Of a stretch of DNA of 64,000 nucleotides, positions 54,497-63,551 are shown in pieces; the stretch's first letter is position 1, and every line of letters begins with the position of its first letter. This DNA comes from Rhizobium lentis (GTDB lineage: Bacteria; Pseudomonadota; Alphaproteobacteria; Rhizobiales; Rhizobiaceae). Position numbers and translations under genes: made by a program. The notes under the pieces are model-generated. The model was given only the letters and a program-made list of their open reading frames with translations. It was not told the DNA's origin and ran no database searches. The DNA lies in assembly GCF_014200175.1 (NCBI RefSeq), contig NZ_JACHBD010000006.1:248001-312000 (forward strand), read 5' to 3'.

Positions 54497-55392
54497 ACGC
54501 GACTGGTTCCCCTGTTTTCCCCGCATCTTCGGATGCGGGGGCCGGCATTGCTGTGACGGATGCCACGGTCACCTATCGCAACGGCCACACGGCGCTGCGA
54601 GACGCCAGCTTCCAGACCCCGACCGGCACCATCACCGCGCTTGTCGGCGTCAACGGTTCCGGCAAGTCGACCCTGTTCAAGGCGATCATGGGCTTCGTGC
54701 GCCTCGCCAAGGGCGAGATTTCGGTGCTCGGCATGCCGGTCGAACAAGCGCTGCGGAAAAATCTCGTCGCCTATGTGCCGCAATCGGAAGAGGTCGACTG
54801 GAATTTTCCGGTGCTCGTCGAGGACGTCGTCATGATGGGGCGCTACGGCCACATGGGGATGATGCGCATACCGAAAGCGGCCGACCACGACGCTGTGTCC
54901 AAGGCGCTCGCCCGCGTCAACATGAGCGAATTCCGCAAGCGCCAGATCGGCGAGCTTTCCGGCGGCCAGAAGAAACGCGTTTTCCTCGCTCGCGCGCTGG
55001 CGCAGGACGGTCGCGTCATCCTGCTCGACGAACCCTTCACCGGTGTCGATGTCAAGACCGAAGAGGCCATCGTCAAATTGCTCCACTCGCTACGCGACGA
55101 AGGCAGGGTGATGCTGGTCTCGACGCACAATCTCGGCAGCGTGCCGGAATTCTGCGACCGCACAGTGCTGATCAAAGGTACGGTACTGGCCCACGGACCC
55201 ACAGACGAGACCTTTACACAGGAAAACCTCGAGAAAACCTTCGGCGGCGTGCTTCGCCATCTCGTGTTGAGTGGCTCCGGGGGCAAGCCATATCCCGTCG
55301 GCATCCTCACTGACGACGAGCGGCCGCTGGTCCTGCGGGAGGGCAAGCTGCTCGCGCCTGCCTCGGCGGACGGAAGCGGGGACCAAGGCTGA
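54493..55392 (+). CDS. sitB: Manganese/iron ABC transporter ATPase
   Basis: 299 residues, start overlapping sitA by 4 nt. Walker [18 protein letters not shown]-loop [20 protein letters not shown] (the VDWxFP form is typical of the Zn/Mn cluster), signature [15 protein letters not shown], Walker [13 protein letters not shown], switch His in VSTHNLGSV. About 45 extra C-terminal residues beyond the ATPase core. Confidence 0.94.
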   Translation: MNATGSPVFPASSDAGAGIAVTDATVTYRNGHTALRDASFQTPTGTITALVGVNGSGKSTLFKAIMGFVRLAKGEISVLGMPVEQALRKNLVAYVPQSEEVDWNFPVLVEDVVMMGRYGHMGMMRIPKAADHDAVSKALARVNMSEFRKRQIGELSGGQKKRVFLARALAQDGRVILLDEPFTGVDVKTEEAIVKLLHSLRDEGRVMLVSTHNLGSVPEFCDRTVLIKGTVLAHGPTDETFTQENLEKTFGGVLRHLVLSGSGGKPYPVGILTDDERPLVLREGKLLAPASADGSGDQG

Positions 55393-56249
55393 TGGCCGCC
55401 ATTCTTGAACCTTTTACCTATGACTACATGCTGAACGCCATGTGGGTCTCGGCTCTTGTCGGCGGTGTCTGCGCCTTCCTCTCCTGTTATCTGATGCTCA
55501 AGGGCTGGTCGCTGATCGGGGACGCACTCTCGCACTCCATCGTGCCGGGTGTCGCCGGCGCCTACATGATCGGACTTCCCTTCTCGATCGGCGCATTCTT
55601 CTCCGGCTGCCTTGCCGCCGCGGCGATGCTCTTTCTCAACCAGCGCACCAAACTGAAGGAAGACGCCATCATCGGTCTGATCTTCTCCTCCTTCTTCGGG
55701 CTTGGCCTCTTCATGGTATCGCTGAGACCGACTGCAGTGAACATCCAGACGATCGTGCTCGGCAACATCCTGGCAATCACGCCCGAGGACACGTTGCAGC
55801 TGGCCATCATCGGCTTCGTTTCGCTCGCCATCCTGCTGGTGAAATGGAAGGACCTGATGGTCGTCTTCTTCGACGAGACCCACGCCCGCTCAATCGGGCT
55901 CAATCCAACGCGGCTCAAGATCATGTTTTTCACGCTGCTGTCGGCCTCGACGGTCGCGGCCCTCCAGACAGTCGGCGCCTTTCTCGTCATCTGTATGGTG
56001 GTGACGCCGGGCGCGACGGCTTACCTGCTGACGGATCGTTTCCCGCGCCTGCTCGTCATCGCCGTAGCGGTTGGGGCAGCGACCAGCTTCGTCGGAGCCT
56101 ATGTGAGCTATTTCCTCGACGGCGCGACCGGCGGCATCATCATCGTTTTCCAGACGTTGATCTTCCTTGCCGCCTTCTTCCTGGCGCCCAAGCACGGAAT
56201 GCTGGCGAGCCGGCGCAGGGCTGCTCAAGCGCTGGGGACATCTCCATGA
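55392..56249 (+). CDS. sitC: Manganese/iron ABC transporter permease
   Basis: 285 residues, eight or nine spans; overlaps sitB stop (TGATG). ABC-3 family: LSCYLMLKGWSLIGDALSHS near the N-terminus, then ALQTVGAFLVICMVVTPGAT and YLLTDRFPRLLVIAVAVGAA. Pairs with SitD. Confidence 0.93.
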   Translation: MAAILEPFTYDYMLNAMWVSALVGGVCAFLSCYLMLKGWSLIGDALSHSIVPGVAGAYMIGLPFSIGAFFSGCLAAAAMLFLNQRTKLKEDAIIGLIFSSFFGLGLFMVSLRPTAVNIQTIVLGNILAITPEDTLQLAIIGFVSLAILLVKWKDLMVVFFDETHARSIGLNPTRLKIMFFTLLSASTVAALQTVGAFLVICMVVTPGATAYLLTDRFPRLLVIAVAVGAATSFVGAYVSYFLDGATGGIIIVFQTLIFLAAFFLAPKHGMLASRRRAAQALGTSP

Positions 56250-57091
56250 ACGGTCTCGCCGCCTTGCTGGTGCCGTTCCAGTTCGATTTTATGATCAACG
56301 CCCTGATCATCTCGGTGCTGATCGCCATCCCGACAGCGCTGCTCTCCTGCTTTCTCGTGCTCAAGGGCTGGGCGCTGATGGGCGACGCCATGAGCCATGC
56401 CGTATTCCCGGGCGTGGTGATTGCCTATATCGCCGGCTTTCCTTTCGCGATCGGCGCCTTTGCGGCCGGGATGGTCTGCGCGGTTTCCACCGGATTCCTC
56501 AAGAATAACAGCCGCATCAAGCAGGACACAGTGATGGGCATCGTATTTTCGGGAATGTTCGGGTTCGGTCTCGTCCTCTATGTGAAGATCCAGTCCGAGG
56601 TGCATCTCGATCACATCCTCTTCGGCGACATGCTCGGCATCGGCTTTCCCGACATCGTGGAAACGGGAGGCGTTGCGCTGCTGACGGCCGCCATCATCGC
56701 CATCAAGTGGCGTGACCTGCTGCTGCACGCGTTCGACCCGGCGCAGGCGAGAGCGGTCGGGCTGAGGGTGAACCTGCTTCACTACGGCCTGCTCTGCCTG
56801 ATTTCATTGACGATCGTGGCAGCGCTTCGGTCGGTCGGCATCATTCTCGCCATCTCGCTGCTGATTGCACCAGGCTCCATCGCCTATCTGCTGACGCGCC
56901 GCTTCAGTACGATGCTCGCTTTTTCGGTCGTAATCGCGGTGATCACGGCTTTTGCAGGCGTCTATCTCTCCTTCTTTATCGACAGCGCGCCGGCCCCGAC
57001 GATCGTACTTCTGTTCGCGATCGCCTTTATTGGAGCCTTCCTCCATGCGACGCGCAAGGCCGCACGGATCGAAACGCAAGAGCCAAGCTGA
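56246..57091 (+). CDS. sitD: Manganese/iron ABC transporter permease, second subunit
   Basis: 281 residues; ATG overlaps the sitC stop. ABC-3 permease paralogous to SitC: LSCFLVLKGWALMGDAMSHA, AALRSVGIILAISLLIAPGS, YLLTRRFSTMLAFSVVIAV. A longer open frame beginning inside sitC is not used. Last gene of the sit operon; a 155-nt gap follows. Confidence 0.93.
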   Translation: MNGLAALLVPFQFDFMINALIISVLIAIPTALLSCFLVLKGWALMGDAMSHAVFPGVVIAYIAGFPFAIGAFAAGMVCAVSTGFLKNNSRIKQDTVMGIVFSGMFGFGLVLYVKIQSEVHLDHILFGDMLGIGFPDIVETGGVALLTAAIIAIKWRDLLLHAFDPAQARAVGLRVNLLHYGLLCLISLTIVAALRSVGIILAISLLIAPGSIAYLLTRRFSTMLAFSVVIAVITAFAGVYLSFFIDSAPAPTIVLLFAIAFIGAFLHATRKAARIETQEPS

Positions 57092-57246
57092 GGATGAACG
57101 ATCGCCTGCCTCCGGAACGGAGAGCCTTCGCCGCCGCATGTCCGGCACTGTCGATTTTTGCGATAAGTTGATTTAATCGGTCTTGTTTTCCGGCTGCTCC
57201 TGTGGCTATACCCCGGCCGCATAACTCACGCACCGGGGATTTCTTC

Positions 57247-58272
57247 GTGACCAACCTCAAATCGCTCCTGGCCGCCTGCGGCCTCTCCGCCCTGATCGGC
57301 CTTGCCGCAACGCCGTCTCTGGCGGGTTCGACAACCTATCCGCTGACGCTGGAAAACTGCGGCGCAGAGGTGACGTTCAAGAAGGCACCCGAGCGGGCGA
57401 TCGGCCTCGGCCAGAACAGCGCGGAAATCCTGCTGCTGCTCGGCCTTCAGGACAAGATGGTCGGCACCGCCTTCTGGCCGAGCAAGGTGCTGCCGCAGCT
57501 CGCCGAGGCCAATGCCAAGGTCAAGCTTCTGACCGTCGAAATGCCGACCTTTGAATCGATGCTTGCCGAAAATCCCGATTTCGTCGCGGCGGCGCTGCCG
57601 AGCCTGATCGGGCCGAACAGTAAGGTCGCCAAGCGCGAGGATTTCGACAAGGTGGGCGTCGCCACCTATCTGTCTCCGAGCACCTGCCTCAGTACCAAGG
57701 ACGTCAAGGATCAGTACGGCAGTCGCGGCGAGCTGTGGAACATGGATCTTCTCTACAAGGAGATCGACGAGCTCTCGCAGATCTTCGACGTCGCCGACCG
57801 CGGCCAGGCGCTGATCTCCGATTTCAAGGCGCGTGAAGCCAAGCTGCGCGGAAGGGTTGCGAAGGACGGCCAGAAACTGTCCTACGTCTTCTGGTTCTCC
57901 AGCCCCAGCCCGTCGGCCGATGCCTATGTCGGCGGCAAGAACAGCGCCTCCGGCTTCATCGCCGACCTGCTCGGTGGACGTAATGCAATCGACGCGGCAG
58001 CGGAATGGCCCACCATCGGCTGGGAAGGCATCATCGCCTCCAATCCCGATGTCCTCGTCGTCGCCAGCCTCGACCGCAACCGCTGGGAGCTCGACAAGCC
58101 GGAGGCAAAGATCAAGTTCCTGAACACCGATCCCGCCGTCAGCCAGATCCCTGCCGTCAAGAACAAGGCGCTGGTCGTCATGGACGGCCAGGCGATGAAC
58201 CCGACCATCCGCACGATCTACGGCGCCGAACAGGTGGCCGAGCAGCTGAAGGCCCTCGGTCTGCTGAAGTGA
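57247..58272 (+). CDS. Substrate-binding protein of a FecCD-type (iron-complex/corrinoid class) ABC importer
   Basis: 341 residues from GTG 57247 with GGGGA ahead; a GTG 45 nt earlier is possible. Signal peptide SLLAACGLSALIGLAATPSL. Cluster-8 fold: YPLTLENCGAEVTFKKAPER, SAEILLLLGLQDKMVGTAFW, then ESMLAENPDFVAAALPSLIG and the helical linker. The opening YPLT-x-ENCG resembles transporters once proposed to move F420-0-like compounds; siderophore or cobalamin are equally possible. No cobalamin riboswitch or Fur/RirA-like site is visible upstream. Follows sitD by 155 nt. Confidence 0.85.
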   Translation: MTNLKSLLAACGLSALIGLAATPSLAGSTTYPLTLENCGAEVTFKKAPERAIGLGQNSAEILLLLGLQDKMVGTAFWPSKVLPQLAEANAKVKLLTVEMPTFESMLAENPDFVAAALPSLIGPNSKVAKREDFDKVGVATYLSPSTCLSTKDVKDQYGSRGELWNMDLLYKEIDELSQIFDVADRGQALISDFKAREAKLRGRVAKDGQKLSYVFWFSSPSPSADAYVGGKNSASGFIADLLGGRNAIDAAAEWPTIGWEGIIASNPDVLVVASLDRNRWELDKPEAKIKFLNTDPAVSQIPAVKNKALVVMDGQAMNPTIRTIYGAEQVAEQLKALGLLK

Positions 58273-59309
58273 CCGAGGCAGGCCGTCTCTTCCGGCAGCT
58301 GGGAGCAGTCACCGCACTGCTTGTGGCTTCCCTGTGCCTCATCGCTGTCGCCATCGGCGTCAGCGTTGGAATCGGCGATCTGCCGATTCCGCTTGCGACC
58401 ACATTCTCCGCCGTCACCAACCGGCTCGGCTGGACCGCGGTCGACTTGAACCGCATCCACGAGACCGTCATCTGGGATTATCGCCTGAGCCGAGCGCTTG
58501 TCGCCGCCTTCTGCGGCGCCGGGCTGGCGCTTTCGGGCGCCATCATGCAGTCGCTGCTGCGCAACCCGCTTGCCGAACCCTATGTGCTCGGCATCTCCGC
58601 CGGGGCTTCCACCGGCGCCGTCGCGATCGTCATCCTGGGGCTCGGTGCCGGCGCGGTGTCGCTGTCTGCCGGCGCCTTTGCCGGCGCGTTTGCAGCTTTC
58701 TTCTTCGTGGCGCTGCTCTCGAACGGCACGCGCGGAGGCGCGGACCGCACCATCCTCGCCGGTGTCGCCGCATCGCAGCTCTTCAACGCTTCGACTTCCT
58801 ATATCGTCACCACCTCGGCCAATGCGCAGCAGGCCCGCGACGTCATGTTCTGGCTGCTCGGCAGTTTCGGCGGCGTGCGCTGGCCGGAATTCGCGTTGGT
58901 CTCGATCGTTGTCGGCATCGGTCTCGCCGCCTGCCTGTTCTACGCCCGCGTGCTCGACGCCTTCGCTTTCGGCGACGAAGCCGCCTCCTCGCTCGGCGTC
59001 AATGTCGGCCGCGCGCGAATGGCTCTCTTCGCGCTCACCGCGATGATCACGGCGACTATCGTCAGCATGGTCGGCTCGATCGGCTTCGTTGGGCTTGTCG
59101 TGCCGCATGTCGCCCGCTTCATCGTCGGGCCGCTTCATATCCGCCTCCTGCCGGCCTGCGCCATTGCAGGGGCGATCTTCATGGTGTTCGCCGATATCGC
59201 CGCCCGCGCCCTCATTCCCGGCCAGATCTTGCCGATCGGCGTCGTCACCGCCTTGGTCGGCGTTCCCTTCTTCTCGATCATCCTTTATCGGTTTCAGCGC
59301 GCGTCATGA
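58269..59309 (+). CDS. FecCD-family ABC permease
   Basis: 346 residues from GTG 58269, overlapping the previous stop. BtuC/FepD features: DYRLSRALVAAFCGAGLALS, GAIMQSLLRNPLAEPYVLGI, then SAGASTGA, and SIGFVGLVVPHVARFIVG. Ten spans expected. Frames that start further upstream lie inside the binding-protein gene. Confidence 0.92.
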   Translation: MTEAGRLFRQLGAVTALLVASLCLIAVAIGVSVGIGDLPIPLATTFSAVTNRLGWTAVDLNRIHETVIWDYRLSRALVAAFCGAGLALSGAIMQSLLRNPLAEPYVLGISAGASTGAVAIVILGLGAGAVSLSAGAFAGAFAAFFFVALLSNGTRGGADRTILAGVAASQLFNASTSYIVTTSANAQQARDVMFWLLGSFGGVRWPEFALVSIVVGIGLAACLFYARVLDAFAFGDEAASSLGVNVGRARMALFALTAMITATIVSMVGSIGFVGLVVPHVARFIVGPLHIRLLPACAIAGAIFMVFADIAARALIPGQILPIGVVTALVGVPFFSIILYRFQRAS

Positions 59310-60067
59310 GCATCAAGGCCGACAACCTCACCTGGAAAATTGGCAGGAAGACTATTCTGGACGGCGTTTCCATGGAGGCTCAACCTGGCCGGATGCTCGG
59401 ACTGCTCGGGCCGAACGGCTCCGGCAAGACCTCACTGCTGCGGCTTCTCGCCGGCCTGAGGCGGCCGCATTCCGGCCGTGTCACGCTCGACCGCAAAGAT
59501 ATCGGCAAGATCAGCCGCCGCTCGATCGCCCGGCGCATCGCCTTCGTCGAGCAGCATGCCACGACCAACGCCAATCTGAAGGTCGTCGATGTCGTCAAGC
59601 TGGGCCGCTTCCCGCACCGCTCCATGTTTTCCGGCTGGACCAAGGCCGACGAAGAGGCGGTCGAAGCGGCGCTCGCCCGCGCCGGCATGGCGGAGAAGCG
59701 CGACGACCGCTGGCAGAGCCTGTCGGGCGGCGAAAAGCAGCGCGCCCATATCGCCAGGGCGCTCGCCCAGTCGCCGCAGGAGCTGATCCTCGACGAACCG
59801 ACAAACCATCTCGATATCCAGCACCAGATCGGCCTGATGCGGCTCGTCTCCGGCCTGCCGATCACCAGCATCGTCGCCCTGCACGATCTCAACCACGCCG
59901 CCATGTTCTGCGATGAGCTTGTTATCATGCAGCAAGGCAGGATCGTCGCCTGCGGCTCGCCTGAGGACGTGCTGAGCGAAAAGCTTCTGCGCAACGTCTT
60001 TTCCGTCGAGGCCCGCATCGAAGCCTCGCCCCATCATTCACGTCCTCACATCCATTATCTCAGATGA
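59306..60067 (+). CDS. FecE/BtuD-type ABC ATPase
   Basis: 253 residues; ATG overlaps the permease stop. Walker A LLGPNGSGKTSLLRLL, Q-loop FVEQHATTNANLKVVDVVKL, signature LSGGEKQRAHIARAL, Walker B LILDEPTNHLDIQHQ, switch VALHDLNHAAMF. Completes the three-gene importer. A hairpin and the convergent Lrp gene follow. Confidence 0.93.
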   Translation: MSIKADNLTWKIGRKTILDGVSMEAQPGRMLGLLGPNGSGKTSLLRLLAGLRRPHSGRVTLDRKDIGKISRRSIARRIAFVEQHATTNANLKVVDVVKLGRFPHRSMFSGWTKADEEAVEAALARAGMAEKRDDRWQSLSGGEKQRAHIARALAQSPQELILDEPTNHLDIQHQIGLMRLVSGLPITSIVALHDLNHAAMFCDELVIMQQGRIVACGSPEDVLSEKLLRNVFSVEARIEASPHHSRPHIHYLR

Positions 60068-60069
60068 GA

Positions 60070-60083
60070 GCGGCTGAAGCCGC
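60070..60083. terminator. Compact hairpin between convergent genes
   Basis: GCGGC-TGAA-GCCGC (60070-60083), 5-bp stem and tetraloop, between the ATPase stop and the Lrp-family stop. No T run, so a weak or rho-assisted terminator at best. Confidence 0.4.
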
Positions 60084-60085
60084 CC

Positions 60086-60553
60086 TCACGTCACGATCTG
60101 CAACGGCAAAGCGGTGGTCTTCTTGATCGTCTTCAGGACGATGCTCGACTTGACCGAGGCCAGATTGTCGGTGACCCGGATCATTCTTTCGAGAAACTGG
60201 CTGAGATGGTCGAGGTCGCGGGTCATGACCTTCATCAGAAAATCGGCGTCGCCGGTCTGCGAATAGCATTCCAGGATTTCCGGCGCGGTTTCGATGAAGC
60301 GATGGAGCCGCTCGTTTCCTCCCTCCGTATGGGCTCTGAGGCTGACAAGCGTATGAGCGACAACGCTGAAACCCAGTTTCGCGGGGTTGAGAATGGCCAC
60401 GACGCTCTGGATATATTGCTCCTTGCGCATCCTTTCCAAACGGCGTGCGCATTGGGTGGCGGAGAGATTGACCTTCTGTGACAGCTCGCCCTGTGTCATC
60501 TCGCTGTTTTGCTGAAGCGCCGCGAGCAATTTGATATCGAACTGATCAAGCAT
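60086..60553 (-). CDS. Lrp/AsnC-family transcriptional regulator
   Basis: 155 residues. HTH at 1-60: MLDQFDIKLLAALQQNSEMT, QGELSQKVNLSATQCARRLE. RAM effector domain: VSLRAHTEGGNERLHRFIET, then ECYSQTGDADFLMKVMTRDL. AsnC-type regulators bind amino acids; the divergent aminotransferase is the probable target, as local Lrp-family proteins often control the adjacent gene. Site candidates lie between them (60577-60616). Confidence 0.92.
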   Translation of the reverse strand: MLDQFDIKLLAALQQNSEMTQGELSQKVNLSATQCARRLERMRKEQYIQSVVAILNPAKLGFSVVAHTLVSLRAHTEGGNERLHRFIETAPEILECYSQTGDADFLMKVMTRDLDHLSQFLERMIRVTDNLASVKSSIVLKTIKKTTALPLQIVT

Positions 60554-60576
60554 GACTCACCCGTGTTGAGGGGAAT

Positions 60577-60616
60577 TTCTGCATAATATAGCCGTACGGC
60601 GCAGAATGTCTGCATA
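60577..60616. promoter_or_regulatory. Repeats in the Lrp/aminotransferase divergent region
   Basis: Direct repeats TCTGCATA at 60578-60585 and 60609-60616 (31 nt apart, about three helical turns), an inverted pair TTCTGC (60577-60582) / GCAGAA (60601-60606), and the self-complementary GCCGTACGGC at 60591-60600. Phased AT-rich repeats like these suit Lrp-family octamers. Confidence 0.5.
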
Positions 60617-60704
60617 TAAATGCTTGAACAGGGAGAGGATCGCAGAAATTCGCCGCCAAACTCAGTTAATCTCCAAGCAGAGTATAGAACGGAGGTGGAC
60701 CTAT

Positions 60705-61883
60705 ATGTTTGAAGAACTGAAGAACCGGCCGGCTGACAGCCTGCTCGCCCTGATCAAGGCCTTCCAGGCCGATGAACGCGCTGGAAAGATCGACCTCGGC
60801 GTCGGCGTCTATCGTGACGCGATGGGCCGCACGCCTGTCATGCGGGCCGTCAAAGCGGCGGAACAGTTTCTTCTGGAAACGCAGGACAGCAAGAAATATC
60901 TGGGCCCCGAAGGCGATCTGCAGTTCGTGCGCCTGCTGCAGCCAATCGTTTTCGGGAAATCGCCGACTTTCGTTCAGCGTCTTGTCGGCATTCAAACACC
61001 GGGCGGCAGCGGCGCGCTGCGTCTCGGCGCGGAGCTCATCCAGACGGCAAATCCATCGGCGAAGGTCCTGCTCGGCACGCCGAGTTGGCCCAACCACGCC
61101 CCGATTTTCGGTTCAGCGCGACTGGGAGTAAAGGAATATCCCTTCCTCGACCTCACCTCGCAGCAGGTGAAATTCGAAAGCGTGATCGAGGCTCTATCTT
61201 CTGCCGACCCGGGCGATGTCGTGCTTCTTCACGGCTGCTGCCACAATCCGACCGGCATCGATTTCACCATGGAAGAGTGGCGGCAGATTGCCGAGCTCCT
61301 CGTTGCGCGGAAGCTAATGCCCTTCATCGATCTTGCCTACCAGGGGCTCGGCGACGGTCTCGAACACGATGCCGCACCGACACGCATGATCCTGGAGACC
61401 GTCGACGAAGCGCTGATCGCCTATTCCTGCGACAAGAATTTCGGCCTCTACCGCGAGCGGGTCGGCGCGCTCTATGCCATGGCCCGCACCGCCGATGACA
61501 TTGGGAAAGCCGAAAGCAACATGGCCGCCCTTGCCCGCGTCAACTGGTCCATGCCGCCGGACCACGGCGCCGCAATCGTCCGGACCATTCTCGAAAGCGC
61601 CGAAATGTCGGCAATGTGGCGTGCCGAGCTCGAAGAAATGTGCGAGCGCGTCAACGACAATCGGGCAGCGCTCGCCGCCGCCGCGCCGGATCTCGCCTTC
61701 ATCAGCCGGCAGCGCGGCCTGTTTTCCAATCTGGCCATGTCGAGGGAGACGGCGGCGGCGCTTCGCGCCAGGCATGGCATCTACATGGCCGATTCCGGCC
61801 GCATGAACCTTGCCGGCATGCAGCCGGCCGATGCCGGCGCCATCATCACCGCACTTCGAGCCGAAGGTTGCTTGAAGCAATAG
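60705..61883 (+). CDS. Aromatic/aspartate-type aminotransferase (class I, TyrB-like)
   Basis: 392 residues from ATG 60705, GGAGG ahead (60691-60695). PLP enzyme of the AspC/TyrB group: LLALIKAFQADERAGKIDLG, GVGVYRDAMGRTPVMRAVK, Schiff-base Lys244 in YSCDKNFGLYRERVGAL, phosphate-binding Arg in ERVG; LHGCCHNPTGIDF and C-terminal SGRMNLAGMQ. The usual SCSKNFGLY has Asp in place of Ser, a small change. Acts on aromatic amino acids, aspartate or both. A ThDP enzyme follows after 33 nt. Longer in-frame starts at 60606 sit in the promoter. Confidence 0.9.
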   Translation: MFEELKNRPADSLLALIKAFQADERAGKIDLGVGVYRDAMGRTPVMRAVKAAEQFLLETQDSKKYLGPEGDLQFVRLLQPIVFGKSPTFVQRLVGIQTPGGSGALRLGAELIQTANPSAKVLLGTPSWPNHAPIFGSARLGVKEYPFLDLTSQQVKFESVIEALSSADPGDVVLLHGCCHNPTGIDFTMEEWRQIAELLVARKLMPFIDLAYQGLGDGLEHDAAPTRMILETVDEALIAYSCDKNFGLYRERVGALYAMARTADDIGKAESNMAALARVNWSMPPDHGAAIVRTILESAEMSAMWRAELEEMCERVNDNRAALAAAAPDLAFISRQRGLFSNLAMSRETAAALRARHGIYMADSGRMNLAGMQPADAGAIITALRAEGCLKQ

Positions 61884-61916
61884 TGACATAACCGTCTCAA
61901 GTCATTGGATTTCCAA

Positions 61917-63545
61917 ATGAGCAGTAAAGAAACGACCGGCCAGGCGATCACCCGTTCGCTCATCGCCCATGGAATCGACACGGTTTTCGGCATTCCGGGC
62001 GCCCACATGTATGACTTCAATGACGCTCTTTACGGCGCCGGCGACAAGCTTCGATTCATCCATACAAGGCATGAACAGGGTGCCGGCTATATGGCCTACG
62101 GCTATGCGAAGTCTACCGGCCGGATTGGTGCCTATACCGTTGTCCCCGGCCCGGGCGTCCTCAATTCCGGCGCGGCTCTCTGCACCGCATACGGTGCCAA
62201 TGCGCCGGTGCTCTGCGTCACCGGCAACATCATGTCGCACCTGATCGGGCAAGGCAGAGGACAGTTGCACGAACTGCCGGACCAACTCGCGACGATGCGC
62301 GGGATTACCAAGGTTGCGAAGCGCATCAACCATCAGTCAGAAGCCGGTCCCGTCATGTCAGAAGTCGTCAGCAAAATGCTTTCCGGGCGGCAGGGTCCAG
62401 GAGCGGTCGAAGCCCCTTGGGATGTGTTCGGGCAAACCGGCCCGGAAACCGATCGACCGCTCGGCACCAAAGCCGCTCATCCGGCCGTCGATCCCGATCG
62501 GATCGCGGCAGCGGCGACGCTGATTTCAGGCGCTCGGAATCCAATGGTCATGGTCGGCGGCGGCGCGACGGATGCCGGAGGCGAGATCGCGGCGCTCGCC
62601 GAGCTGCTGCAGGCGCCTGTCACTTCCCACCGCTCCGGCAAGGGCATCGTCGCGGATGACCACCCGAACCATCTCAATTTCGTCGCCGCCTATGAATATT
62701 GGAAGAAGGTCGATGTGCTGATCGGGATCGGTAGCCGGCTTGAGTTGCAGTTCATGCGATGGAAATGGCTGCCGAAGGGCCTCAAGATCATCCGCATCGA
62801 TATCGACCCGACCGAGATGGTCCGCCTCAAGCCCGATGTCGGCATCGTCGCGGATGCAAGCGATGGAACGCGGGCGCTCACCGATGCGCTGGCAGGCGCG
62901 AGACGTGAGGATCGCACCGGCGAGTTTGCCGAACTCAATACAGACGCACGGTCTCGCTTTCATGCGGTGCAGCCGCAGCTTGCTTATCTAGATTCCATCC
63001 GCGAAATCCTGCCGAGAGACGGCTTCTTCGTCGAGGAAATCAGCCAGATGGGCTTCACCGCCCGCTTCGCCTTCCCGGTCTATGGCCCGCGCCAATATGT
63101 GACATGCGGCTACCAGGACAATCTCGGTTTCGGCTTCAACACGGCGCTCGGCGTGAAGGTCGCCAATCCCGATAAGGCCGTTATCTCCGTTTCCGGTGAC
63201 GGCGGCTTCATGTTCGGCGTTCAGGAGCTTGCCACAGCTGTCCAGCACAAGATCGCCGTCGTCGCCATCGTCTTCAACAATTCCGCCTATGGCAATGTGC
63301 TGCGCGATCAGAAGCAGACTTACGAAGGCCGCTATCTCGGCTCGGACCTCACCAATCCGGATTTCGTCGCCCTCGGCGAGAGCTTCGGTGTCAAATCCTT
63401 TAAGGCGACGAGCCCCGGCGAATTGCGTGAGGTATTGGAAAAGGCGCTCTCGCTCAATGAGCCCGTGCTTATCGAGGTTCCGATCGAAAAAGGATCCGAA
63501 GCCAGCCCCTGGCCTTTCATTCATCCGGCTCCGCACGCCGAATGA
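61917..63545 (+). CDS. Thiamine-diphosphate-dependent enzyme, acetolactate-synthase/decarboxylase superfamily
   Basis: 542 residues from ATG 61917 (TTG 61905 possible; neither has a clear ribosome site). Three-domain ThDP fold: TVFGIPGAHMYDFNDALY, catalytic Glu53 in TRHEQGAGYMAYGYAKSTG, PYR-domain VVPGPGVLNSGAAL, and the PP-domain motif SVSGDGGFMFGVQEL followed by NNSAYGNV that binds the diphosphate and metal. No FAD-binding acetolactate-synthase features stand out. Adjacent aminotransferase suggests a 2-keto acid substrate (inferred). Specificity is open: acetolactate, sulfoacetaldehyde, oxalyl or aryl-pyruvate enzymes share these motifs. Confidence 0.85.
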   Translation: MSSKETTGQAITRSLIAHGIDTVFGIPGAHMYDFNDALYGAGDKLRFIHTRHEQGAGYMAYGYAKSTGRIGAYTVVPGPGVLNSGAALCTAYGANAPVLCVTGNIMSHLIGQGRGQLHELPDQLATMRGITKVAKRINHQSEAGPVMSEVVSKMLSGRQGPGAVEAPWDVFGQTGPETDRPLGTKAAHPAVDPDRIAAAATLISGARNPMVMVGGGATDAGGEIAALAELLQAPVTSHRSGKGIVADDHPNHLNFVAAYEYWKKVDVLIGIGSRLELQFMRWKWLPKGLKIIRIDIDPTEMVRLKPDVGIVADASDGTRALTDALAGARREDRTGEFAELNTDARSRFHAVQPQLAYLDSIREILPRDGFFVEEISQMGFTARFAFPVYGPRQYVTCGYQDNLGFGFNTALGVKVANPDKAVISVSGDGGFMFGVQELATAVQHKIAVVAIVFNNSAYGNVLRDQKQTYEGRYLGSDLTNPDFVALGESFGVKSFKATSPGELREVLEKALSLNEPVLIEVPIEKGSEASPWPFIHPAPHAE

Positions 63546-63551
63546 AGCCTG

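Noticed and set aside
57092..57246. Cobalamin riboswitch before the FecCD-type importer
   Set aside because: The gap is about 155 nt and lacks the conserved B12-box and paired elements; also no TGA-N9-TCA iron box.
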